Assembly: GCA_000824785.1 (NCBI GenBank)
Contig: CCNB01000043.1
Span: forward strand, 436,107-500,106
Direction: 5' to 3'
Source of the DNA: Mesorhizobium plurifarium
Lineage (GTDB): Bacteria > Pseudomonadota > Alphaproteobacteria > Rhizobiales > Rhizobiaceae
Length of the DNA: 64,000 nt
Positions 48,004 through 54,257 of the stretch are shown piece after piece. The notes beneath the pieces are model-generated. The model ran no database searches and was not told where the DNA came from. It was given only the letters and a program-made list of their open reading frames with translations. Within the stretch, counting starts at the first letter, position 1; every line of letters begins with the position of its first letter. Both the position numbers and the translations under genes were made by a program.

Positions 48004-48774
48004 GCCGCGCAGCGCCGCCATCGCCGCCGCGTGCAGTTCCGGCGTCGCGGCCGCCAATATGTCGCCGCCGTTTTCGGCCGGTCCGCCTTCGAAAGTGGTG
48101 ATGACGCCGCCTGCCTTTTCGATGATCGGGATCAGCGCCACGATGTCGTAGGGCTTCAGGCCCGGATCGGTGACAATGTCGACGCTGCCGGCAGCCAGCA
48201 TGGCGAAGGCATAGCAATCGGTGCCGTAGCGGGCGAGCTGGACCTTTGTCTCGAACAGATCGTAGCGCTTGCGCGCATCGCCCTTGAACAGGGCCGGCGT
48301 GGTCGTGAACAGCGTCGCTTGCGCGAGTTCGGTGGTCTTGCGCGTCGCGAGCCTGCGCGGTCCGCCTGGCCCTTCATAGTGCGACCCGGACGCGTTGGCG
48401 TAGAACAGTTCGCCGATGAAAGGCTGTGACATCATGCCGGCGACCGCATCGCCGTCGACGGTCAGCCCGACCAGCGTTCCCCAGACCGGGATGCCGGAAA
48501 TGAACGCGCGGGTGCCGTCGATCGGGTCGATCACCCAGACATGCCGGCTGGTGAGGTTCTGGCTGCCATGCTCTTCGCCGAGGATGCCGTGCTCGGGATA
48601 TTCGGAAGAGATCAGCGCGCGGATCGCGCGCTCGGCCTCGCGATCGGCCTCGGTGACCGGGTCGAAGCTTCCCGCCTCCTTGTTGGCGACCGCCCCCTGG
48701 CTGCGGAAGCGCGGCAAGGTTTCCGCGGCGGCGGCATGCGCGATGCGCCGCATGAAATCGGTGCTGATATCCAA
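48001..48774 (-). CDS. hisN: inositol monophosphatase family protein, histidinol-phosphatase-like
   Basis: Mg-dependent phosphatase of 257 residues. The metal motifs are GEEHG (about 66), DPIDGTRAFISG (about 84-95) and the C-terminal DPGLKPYDIVALIPIIEKAGG. It resembles the HisN group of the family, which removes phosphate from L-histidinol phosphate in actinobacteria and many alphaproteobacteria. SuhB-type inositol phosphatase is the alternative. No other histidine gene is adjacent. A small RNA gene is divergent from it. Confidence 0.85.
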   Translation of the reverse strand: MDISTDFMRRIAHAAAAETLPRFRSQGAVANKEAGSFDPVTEADREAERAIRALISSEYPEHGILGEEHGSQNLTSRHVWVIDPIDGTRAFISGIPVWGTLVGLTVDGDAVAGMMSQPFIGELFYANASGSHYEGPGGPRRLATRKTTELAQATLFTTTPALFKGDARKRYDLFETKVQLARYGTDCYAFAMLAAGSVDIVTDPGLKPYDIVALIPIIEKAGGVITTFEGGPAENGGDILAAATPELHAAAMAALRG

Positions 48775-48932
48775 GTCCCTCTCCCAATCGCGGCTCTTGC
48801 CAGCCGCTCTTTCTCGCAGAACAGGCGCTCTGAAGACCGGTCAGCCGCCCGCTTTCTGTTGCCCGAATGCCACATCTGAACCGCCGAAGCGGAATTTCCA
48901 CATCATATTGAATTAAAAAACCCTGCTGTCGA

Positions 48933-48960
48933 TTGACATTTGTGCGACGCACAATAATTT
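48933..48960 (+). promoter_or_regulatory. sigma-70 promoter of the small RNA with embedded palindrome
   Basis: TTGACA is followed after 16 bases by TAATTT. The spacer contains the perfect palindrome TTGTGCG-A-CGCACAA (48940-48954), which would be an ideal repressor site overlapping the polymerase contact region. Confidence 0.65.
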
Positions 48961-48966
48961 TGTCGT

Positions 48967-49051
48967 CGGACAGGTTATCCTGTCCATGCCCTCCTTGGGC
49001 GTTTCCTCCCTAGACTTCGACCGTGTCGTGAAAACGATGCGGTCTTTTTTT
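48967..49051 (+). ncRNA. small RNA, suhB/alpha-r14-like, with two anti-Shine-Dalgarno motifs
   Basis: A promoter, a compact structured stretch and a strong terminator define an RNA of about 84 bases. Hairpin one is GGACAGG-TTAT-CCTGTCC (48968-48985). Hairpin two is GCCC-TCCTT-GGGC (48988-49000), with the ribosome-site complement CCUCCUU across its loop. A single-stranded TTTCCTCCCT follows, and then the terminator, GACCGTGTCGT paired with ACGATGCGGTC around GAAA and seven T residues. CCUCC-bearing loops are the hallmark of the alpha-r14 trans-acting RNAs. The position on the strand opposite to and upstream of an inositol-phosphatase-family gene is that of the suhB RNA motif. The family link is from memory of these features. 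Confidence 0.7.
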
Positions 49052-49052
49052 C

Positions 49053-49105
49053 GAGCAATTCCAGGAAAAGCGCGAAGCGGTTTTCCGTCCGGAATTGCGT
49101 TTGTA
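49053..49105. repeat. intergenic palindrome, AGCAATT module
   Basis: AGCAATTCCAGGAAAAG pairs with TTTTCCGTCCGGAATTGC. It begins directly after the terminator of the small RNA and lies between that RNA and the end of the convergent amidohydrolase gene. Confidence 0.8.
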
Positions 49106-49131
49106 AAGAACTCGGCGCCCCGACCACGCCG

Positions 49132-50145
49132 TCATTCCGCCGCGAGCGGCAAATCGACGAAATGATGGTCGGGCATCGACATCAGGTCGGCCGAGAAGCG
49201 GGTCAGGTCGTCGGCCAAGGCATCGAAGCCGGCCGATTTCTGGAATGTCCGCTCGTCCATGTAAAGCCCGCGATTGACCTCGATCTGCAGCGCATGCAGA
49301 TGCCGCGCCGGCCTGCCATAGTGCTCGGTGATGAAGCCTCCGGCGTAGGGCTTGTTGTGCGCGACCGTGTAGCCCATGCCGACAAGCAGGCTGATCGCCA
49401 TTTCGGTGAGCGCCGGCGAGGCCGAGATGCCGAACCGGTCGCCGATGATGAAGTCGGGCCGCACGCCGTTGTCGCCGACGCGAATCGAGGCCGGCATCGA
49501 ATGGCAGTCGATGAGCACGGCATAGCCGAACCTGGCATGCGTCCTCGTGAGCAGCCGCTTCAGCGTCTCGTGATAAGGTTTGTACACCGCTTCGATGCGC
49601 CCCACCGCCTCCGCCAAAGGCAGCCGGCTGGGATAGATATCGAGCCCCTCGCCGACCAGTTTCGGCACCGTGCCCAGCCCGCCGGCGACCCGCGCCGAGC
49701 GGATGTTGCAGAAGGACGGCACCGGCTCCGCGAACATGCGCGGATCGAGCTCCCACGGCTCGCGGTTGACGTCGAGATAGGCGCGCGGAAAGTTCGCCGT
49801 CAAGAGCGGCGCGCCGAGCGGCACGGCGCCGCCGAAGAGCTCCTCGACATAGCAGTCCTCCGACCGGCGGATGGCGTTGCGGTCGAGCCGCGCCATGGCC
49901 AGGAAGCGCTCCGGATAGTGGCGGCCGCTATGCGGCGAGTTGAACAGGAAAGGGACGCGCTGTTCGGCGCCCGATCGGATTTCGAAGGGTGGAACGACCG
50001 AAAAATCCTCGGCTGCCGTCTTCAATTTGTACGAACCAGGATGAAGCACTGCATCATGACGCAAAACTTGCCACCTTGCGTCCGGCATGTCCAGCATTTC
50101 AGGCGGTGAAACCGTGCTCCGAACCGAATGTTGGATGCCCTTCAT
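49132..50145 (-). CDS. N-formylglutamate amidohydrolase family protein
   Basis: Zn-dependent amidohydrolase-like protein, 337 residues. Family markers are VPFLFNSPHSGRHYP (with the metal-binding histidine) near residue 64, ANFPRAYLDVNREPWELDPRMF near 115, and DCHSMPA near 210. The C-terminal HALQIEVNRGLYMDE completes it. Family members release glutamate from N-formylglutamate in histidine degradation, but no hut genes lie nearby. The first 45 residues are less certain because several starts are possible. It is divergent from cpdR. Confidence 0.85.
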   Translation of the reverse strand: MKGIQHSVRSTVSPPEMLDMPDARWQVLRHDAVLHPGSYKLKTAAEDFSVVPPFEIRSGAEQRVPFLFNSPHSGRHYPERFLAMARLDRNAIRRSEDCYVEELFGGAVPLGAPLLTANFPRAYLDVNREPWELDPRMFAEPVPSFCNIRSARVAGGLGTVPKLVGEGLDIYPSRLPLAEAVGRIEAVYKPYHETLKRLLTRTHARFGYAVLIDCHSMPASIRVGDNGVRPDFIIGDRFGISASPALTEMAISLLVGMGYTVAHNKPYAGGFITEHYGRPARHLHALQIEVNRGLYMDERTFQKSAGFDALADDLTRFSADLMSMPDHHFVDLPLAAE

Positions 50146-50181
50146 TCACTTGATGTTTACCGGCTCCACCTCATATACAGG

Positions 50182-50190
50182 ATGGTTAAC
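50182..50190. promoter_or_regulatory. GTTAACCAT half-site in the cpdR promoter region
   Basis: ATGGTTAAC, the reverse of the CtrA-type half-site GTTAACCAT, lies about 50 bases before the cpdR start in the 93-bp gap to the divergent amidohydrolase. CpdR works in the CtrA-controlled cell cycle, so the site is worth testing. Confidence 0.35.
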
Positions 50191-50238
50191 GGCCTTGCCC
50201 GGCGGCAGGCTTGGGGCGGGTGATTCGGACGGGATATG

Positions 50239-50601
50239 ATGGCACGCATTCTGCTGGCGGAAGACGATGACGATATGCGCCGCTTCCTCGTCAAGGCGCT
50301 GGAACGCGCCGGCTACCAGGTAAGCGATTTCGACAATGGCGCCAGCGCCTATGAGCGGCTGCGCGAGGAACCTTTCTCGCTGCTTTTGACCGACATCGTC
50401 ATGCCCGAGATGGACGGCATCGAGCTTGCCCGCCGCGCCACCGAGATCGATCCCGACCTCAAGGTGATGTTCATCACCGGCTTTGCCGCGGTCGCGCTCA
50501 ATCCCGATTCCAAGGCGCCCAAGGACGCCAAGGTGCTGTCGAAGCCCTTCCACCTGCGCGATCTCGTCAACGAGGTCGAGAAGATGCTGCAGGCCGCCTG
50601 A
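50239..50601 (+). CDS. cpdR: single-domain response regulator CpdR
   Basis: Stand-alone receiver of 120 residues with the acidic pocket LAEDDDD (residues 6-12), the phospho-acceptor D52 in LLLTDIVMPEMDG, the threonine in FITGFA and the conserved lysine in SKPFHLRDL. It matches CpdR of Caulobacter and rhizobia, which in its unphosphorylated form directs the ClpXP protease to cell-cycle substrates and is controlled by the CckA-ChpT relay. Two adjacent ATG codons exist. The second has the better distance to GGAC and GGGA. Confidence 0.9.
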   Translation: MARILLAEDDDDMRRFLVKALERAGYQVSDFDNGASAYERLREEPFSLLLTDIVMPEMDGIELARRATEIDPDLKVMFITGFAAVALNPDSKAPKDAKVLSKPFHLRDLVNEVEKMLQAA

Positions 50602-50716
50602 GGCCTGCAAGGCTCGCATCGGCAGGGATCTCATCGATGCGACAAACGGAAGCCGTCTTTCCACATTCCCGCTATTGACGCGCCGGATCAAAAGTGGTGT
50701 ATGCGCGGCGTCGGAT

Positions 50717-50791
50717 GGGCGTGTAGCTCAGCGGGAGAGCACTGCATTGACATTGCAGGGGTCACAAGTTCAATCCTTGTCACGCCCACCA
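50717..50791 (+). tRNA. tRNA-Val (anticodon GAC)
   Basis: A full cloverleaf with acceptor stem GGGCGTG/CACGCCC, anticodon stem CTGCA/TGCAG, loop TTGACAT giving GAC, T arm AAGTTCAATCCTT and an encoded CCA. The 3' part from the anticodon loop onward is the left copy of the 59-bp direct repeat, so this gene is the integration site of the islet and remains intact. Confidence 0.95.
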
Positions 50792-50805
50792 TCCTTCCAA
50801 TAACT
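50747..50805 (+). repeat. att-like direct repeat, left copy (within tRNA-Val)
   Basis: Begins with TTGACATTGCAGGGGTCACA in the anticodon loop of tRNA-Val and runs 14 bases past the CCA end, to TAACT. All 59 bases match the right copy. Confidence 0.9.
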
Positions 50806-51067
50806 CAGCGGTTTCCGCCACTGCCGGACACAAGTGGCGGGCGTGAGCAGGCGCCGTCGTGGCATGAGCGAAAGAGCACGCGGCGTGGTGTGCCCATTAT
50901 AGTTCGCTCGCCCGTCGGGGTCGAGTTTCCAAGCTGACCTTTCACCCGCTGGCTTCGGTTGGCAGGTTTTTTACATCAATAGTCGCCGGGTCCGGGCCTT
51001 TATCGGCTTGACAACCTGCGGTCGCACGGGTCACCTTTATCACGTTTCTGTGATCAACGGGGGTACC

Positions 51068-51169
51068 ATGAAGAAGACCTATGAGAAGCCGGTGCTGGCG
51101 CGGAAACAGAAGCTTTCGGCAATTACCGCAGATCCGCCTTCGTCAGTTATAATAGGGCCGGCTGGCTAA
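51068..51169 (+). CDS. 33-residue RiPP-precursor-like peptide (lasso-type leader pattern)
   Basis: A short gene with GGGGG seven bases before its ATG and a hairpin terminator 20 bases after its stop. The product contains YEKPVLARKQKLSAIT at residues 5-20, which fits the lasso-peptide leader pattern Y-x2-P-x-L-x3-G-x5-T at every key position but one (Q replaces G). The remaining 13 residues after T20, A then DPPSSVIIGPAG, would be the core. That stretch has no Asp or Glu at positions 7-9, which a lasso macrolactam needs, so the product is not a canonical lasso peptide. No cyclase, protease or recognition-element gene is in the window. It lies inside the tRNA-Val islet. Confidence 0.6.
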   Translation: MKKTYEKPVLARKQKLSAITADPPSSVIIGPAG

Positions 51170-51189
51170 CATTTATTCGTTTTCGTGAG

Positions 51190-51222
51190 CCGTCGGCCTC
51201 GGCCGACGGGTATTCTATTTCT
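51190..51222 (+). terminator. terminator of the RiPP-precursor-like gene
   Basis: CCGTCGGCC and GGCCGACGG pair perfectly around TC, followed by GTATTCTATTTCT. The T run is interrupted, so efficiency is uncertain. Confidence 0.6.
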
Positions 51223-51389
51223 GGTTGGCGCCCTATGGCGCAAGCGGCCCGAACCTTGCTCTGTGTCGGGAGCAATCTCTCGCCACGTCTCCTCCGGGCG
51301 TCACTGTTGCCGCCGTGTTACAGCGCACTCCCAGAGAACCATGCTATCAACCGTTAGCTGCAATGGCGGATCGGAGCGATGGGCGGGTT

Positions 51390-52058
51390 ATGAGGAAGGT
51401 TCTACTCACATCGGCAATGCTTATCGGGTTTTGTTCCTCAGCCTTTGCTGCGGATGCATTGTCGGTCGAGCCCTCGTCCTACAATTGGACAGGCGCCTAT
51501 ATTGGCGCAGTGGCCGGCGTCAATTTTCTCAAGGGCGATGTGACGATCCCGAATTATGATCCCACTGGATATGATGGCGACAGCACATCAGCATCGATTG
51601 GCGGCCAAGTGGGCTATCAGTACCAGTTCGACAACAATTTCGTTCTCGGAGCGGAGGCCCGTCTGGTTGCGGTGTTCAACAAAAAGACGGTGCCGACGAT
51701 CGACAGTGAAACGTTCGAGACCGCTGCCGACTGGCAAGGCGACATCGTCGCGAAGGCCGGATACGCGATGGGCAACTTCCTCCCCTATGTTAAGGGCGGC
51801 GTGGCCTTCCTGCACCTGCACGATACCGGATATAGCGTTCTTGGTTTTGGAGATACCAAGTTTGACCGGACTTATACCGGCTGGCAGATCGGTGTTGGCG
51901 CAGATTACGCGCTCAATGACAAATGGGTTGTTGGCCTTGATTACGCCTACGCCCATTTCTCGGACCATAATTTCCAAGACGACAGCGCGTTGGTAGGCCC
52001 AACGTTCGTCAAGCCCAGCACCCATACGGTTTCTCTGAGCCTGAACTACCGCTTTTGA
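51390..52058 (+). CDS. outer-membrane beta-barrel protein, OmpA-like/opacity type
   Basis: Exported protein of 222 residues. A signal peptide (1-20, ending AFA) is followed by a small eight-strand barrel typical of alphaproteobacterial Omp25/Omp31-like and opacity proteins: NWTGAYIGAVAGVNF at the first strand, GGQVGYQYQFDNNFVLGAEAR, YVKGGVAFLHLH, WQIGVGADYALNDKWVVGLDYAY, and the C-terminal aromatic end VSLSLNYRF. It lies in the tRNA-Val islet and is visibly less GC-rich than chromosomal neighbours. The start is placed at the signal peptide. A longer in-frame extension lacks protein character. Confidence 0.85.
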   Translation: MRKVLLTSAMLIGFCSSAFAADALSVEPSSYNWTGAYIGAVAGVNFLKGDVTIPNYDPTGYDGDSTSASIGGQVGYQYQFDNNFVLGAEARLVAVFNKKTVPTIDSETFETAADWQGDIVAKAGYAMGNFLPYVKGGVAFLHLHDTGYSVLGFGDTKFDRTYTGWQIGVGADYALNDKWVVGLDYAYAHFSDHNFQDDSALVGPTFVKPSTHTVSLSLNYRF

Positions 52059-52138
52059 TCTCAGTTGAATTGTTGCGGGGCGGCCCTTCGGTCGTTACTC
52101 CTGAGCGGGAATAAATCCTCTCGCTGAACAGCTTACTG

Positions 52139-52552
52139 CTACTCGACCTTCACGTTGATCGTGATGCTGTAGGATGCGCCATCGTATGTGTGTACCGACA
52201 GGGCGATCTGATCCTGGCCTTTGAACCCTGGCATCGACCGGTACAGCACCTTTATGCCGTCCACCTTGCGGAAATTGCATTTCCATCGAATGTTGCTTTT
52301 GGTGAAATGGGGAAACGTCTTCGCATTGACGATGGCGATTTTCCCGTGGCTTGGTCCGGAAACTGCCCTCAGATCGACCGGGCCCGCGTTCGAGCAGTCT
52401 GGGTTAACGCTAGCGCCGTCGTAGACCTTGATTTCCTTCCCTGAAAGCGCCGTCCTTGTAAGGCTTTTCGAGTTCCCCCATGCGGCGGCCTGGCCTGCGC
52501 CAACTCCCACAAAAACAAGCGCGATCCCAACAGCAGTGACCCGGTAAACCAT
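52139..52552 (-). CDS. secreted hypothetical protein
   Basis: A 137-residue protein with a signal peptide (1-24, ending QAAAW) and a compact all-beta-looking mature part. It has two cysteines (DCSNAGPV and WKCNF) and the phrases RAVSGPSHGKIAIVNAKTFPHF and YRSMPGFKGQDQIALSVHTYDGASYSITINVKV, which recall a cadherin- or Ig-like fold. I do not recognise the family by name. GGGAAGGG precedes the ATG. It lies in the tRNA-Val islet and is convergent with the barrel gene. Confidence 0.7.
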   Translation of the reverse strand: MVYRVTAVGIALVFVGVGAGQAAAWGNSKSLTRTALSGKEIKVYDGASVNPDCSNAGPVDLRAVSGPSHGKIAIVNAKTFPHFTKSNIRWKCNFRKVDGIKVLYRSMPGFKGQDQIALSVHTYDGASYSITINVKVE

Positions 52553-52958
52553 TTTTGTTGCCCTTCCCTCAACCCCCCAACGGGTTTTAGACGGGCCGTG
52601 GCGAAACGCCATGATGTATTTGTGTCATGCCATCAAATGATTGTTATTGGCGAAGAGTTCGAAACACATCGGATCGGAGTGTTTTCTCTCGTCTGACGCA
52701 AAGGGGAAAATCGCGCCCCTCGGGTACAGAAACGGCACAGATATGTTCGAACGCTTTTGCTCTGTTCACGTTTCTTTGGGTGGCGATTTCGCAATGCATC
52801 AGAGAACGCACCGTGTTGACATTGCAGGGGTCACAAGTTCAATCCTTGTCACGCCCACCATCCTTCCAATAACTTAAGCAGACGACTGGTCCGCGCACGG
52901 CGATGGCCGTCCCCGAATCGATGAGTTCGGCGGTTCTCCAGCGGCCCTATGCCGATGG
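52553..52958. other. intergenic region, 406 bp, right end of the islet
   Basis: AT-richer sequence without a convincing gene up to 52815, then the right 59-bp repeat, then GC-rich chromosomal sequence without a gene. Short frames crossing the repeat encode the same TSSILVTPT string as at the intact tRNA, a sign that they are read-outs of the tRNA and not proteins. Confidence 0.5.
52816..52874 (+). repeat. att-like direct repeat, right copy (tRNA-Val 3' half remnant)
   Basis: An exact 59-bp copy of the 3' half of tRNA-Val with its downstream flank. The 5' half of the tRNA is absent, so it does not encode a functional tRNA. Confidence 0.9.
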
Positions 52959-53252
52959 CTATCCAAGATCCCCTTCGAACATCACCAGCGTACGATTCGA
53001 CGCCTTGAGCGCAAAGCGCATGGCTTCCTCATAGGCCGGGTCGGCATAGCAGGCCTTGGCGATCTCCAGGGACGGGAATTCCACCAGGACCATGCGCTTG
53101 GCGTCGCGCGCCTCGACGAGCAGCGGCGGCTGTTTCGTCGTGTTGGTTCGTGCCTGGTATTTTTCGCCGATCGGCTTCCAGAGCCGGCCGTACTCGGCCT
53201 GCGCCTCCTGATCCGAAATCTCGGTTCCGACGATGAGCCAGTATCCCTTCAC
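52959..53252 (-). CDS. DUF1330 family protein
   Basis: A 97-residue cytoplasmic protein of the DUF1330 family, a ferredoxin-like dimeric alpha/beta barrel fold related to stress-responsive and EthD-like proteins. KGYWLIVGTEISD at the N-terminus and MVLVEFPSLEIAKACYADPAYEEA near 53-76 are typical. The function is unknown. It lies 29 bp downstream of an SDR gene on the same strand, so the two are probably cotranscribed. Confidence 0.88.
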   Translation of the reverse strand: MKGYWLIVGTEISDQEAQAEYGRLWKPIGEKYQARTNTTKQPPLLVEARDAKRMVLVEFPSLEIAKACYADPAYEEAMRFALKASNRTLVMFEGDLG

Positions 53253-53281
53253 GCCGACCGCGCTCCCTGATGATTGTCGGC

Positions 53282-54046
53282 CTACACCATGAACTCACCG
53301 CCGTTGACGTGCAACAAATGTCCGGTGACGAACTTGCCCATGTCGGATGCGAGATAGAGGCAGGCATTGGCGACGTCCTCGGCGGTCCCCAACGTTCTTA
53401 GCGGCACCGTGGCTTTCACATGCTCGTAGGTTTCCGCGAGATCGGGATACCACGCCGCGTTCCTGTCGGTGTCCAGCCATCCAGGCGCAATGCTGTTGGC
53501 GGTCACCCCGTCCGGTCCGCATTCCAGCGCCACGGCTTTCGCCAGGCCGTGCATGCCGTGCTTGGCGGCGACGACATGCGCCCTGTTCGCCAACGGGAAG
53601 AGGGCATCCGTGCCCGCCATGTAGAGCAGGCGCCCGAACTTTCTTCGGCGCATGTGCGGAAGCACCGCCTGGGTCAGGATGAAAGCCGATCCGAGATTGG
53701 TGTCGATCACTTTCTGCCAGTCCTGAAGAGCGATCTCGTCGATCGGCTGGTGCGGTCTTATCCCGACGCAGGACACCGCGATGTCGACGCGGCCGAGTTC
53801 CGCGACCGCCCTGCCGATCAAGGCGTTCATGGCGGCCTCGTCGGTGCCGTCGCAGACGGATGCGATCGCCTCCACGCCAAGGGACCGCGCCTCGTCGGCG
53901 ACGGCCTCGATCTTGGCCGCGTCGCTGCCGCCGGTTATGACGATGTGCGCCCCCGCTCGGGCAAACGCCAGGGCGACGGCCTTGCCGATGTTCTGGCCGG
54001 CCGCGGTAATGACCGCTACCCGCCCCTTCAAGCCGGGAACTTCCAT
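53282..54046 (-). CDS. atypical short-chain dehydrogenase lacking the catalytic tyrosine
   Basis: SDR-fold protein of 254 residues. The cofactor loop reads TAAGQNIG at about 14-21 in place of TGxxxGIG, the NNAG motif is replaced by SCVG, and the YxxxK motif reads VVAAK, with V158 where the tyrosine should be and K162 kept. The usual catalytic serine region reads MAGTDA. The frame is open and the C-terminal IAPGWLDTDRN and HLLHVNGGEFMV are well preserved, so this is a divergent family member and not a recent pseudogene. It may use another acid-base residue (H157 is next to the site) or act without catalysis. A DUF1330 gene follows. Confidence 0.85.
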   Translation of the reverse strand: MEVPGLKGRVAVITAAGQNIGKAVALAFARAGAHIVITGGSDAAKIEAVADEARSLGVEAIASVCDGTDEAAMNALIGRAVAELGRVDIAVSCVGIRPHQPIDEIALQDWQKVIDTNLGSAFILTQAVLPHMRRRKFGRLLYMAGTDALFPLANRAHVVAAKHGMHGLAKAVALECGPDGVTANSIAPGWLDTDRNAAWYPDLAETYEHVKATVPLRTLGTAEDVANACLYLASDMGKFVTGHLLHVNGGEFMV

Positions 54047-54150
54047 GTGCTCACCTGCGGATCACGAGGGCGCGGAGCGCGTCCTGTCCCAACCTTGTAG
54101 ATTGAGAAACCAAACAGGGGCTATGCCAGGAAGCAAGCCGCCATAGGTCT

Positions 54151-54257
54151 AAAGCATGTCTCCCGAAAGTGGGAACCGGTTTCGGGGCAAAGACATGCGC
54201 AAAATCAAAAGCCTAAAGCGCAAGGAGCGAATCTGAAAGATCGCGACGCGCTTTAGC
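54151..54257. repeat. compound intergenic palindrome, AAAGCATGTC module
   Basis: TAAAGCATGTCTCCCGAAAG with CCGGTTTCGGGGCAAAGACATGC, then CTAAAGCGCAAGGAGCGAATC and GATCGCGACGCGCTTTAG, which pair through AAAGCGC/GCGCTTT. It matches the element at 35992-36127 and lies between the atypical SDR gene and the end of the DUF993 gene. Confidence 0.85.

Larger units (their letters stand above)
50747..52874. mobile_element. tRNA-Val-integrated genomic islet without integrase
   Basis: A segment of 2,069 bp per repeat unit is bounded by exact 59-bp direct repeats of the 3' half of tRNA-Val plus its flank. This is the footprint of site-specific integration by a tyrosine recombinase. The inside is visibly AT-richer than the surrounding genome. 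It carries the RiPP-precursor-like gene, an outer-membrane barrel gene and a secreted hypothetical protein, and no recombinase. It may be a deletion remnant of a larger island or a passenger mobilised in trans. Confidence 0.7.

Noticed and set aside
51068..51169. Calling the islet peptide a true lasso peptide
   Set aside because: The core lacks Asp/Glu at positions 7-9, the conserved leader glycine is glutamine, and no lasso cyclase or protease gene is in the window. I kept it as a RiPP-precursor-like gene only.
52641..52877. 78-codon frame ending in DIAGVTSSILVTPTILPIT, and a similar frame at 50701-50937
   Set aside because: The shared C-terminal string is the translation of the tRNA-Val 3' half and flank. 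It reflects the duplicated att sequence and not a protein family.
53282..54046. Pseudogene status for the SDR without catalytic tyrosine
   Set aside because: The frame is intact over the normal family length, with good start and well-preserved C-terminal motifs, so a divergent functional protein is more likely.
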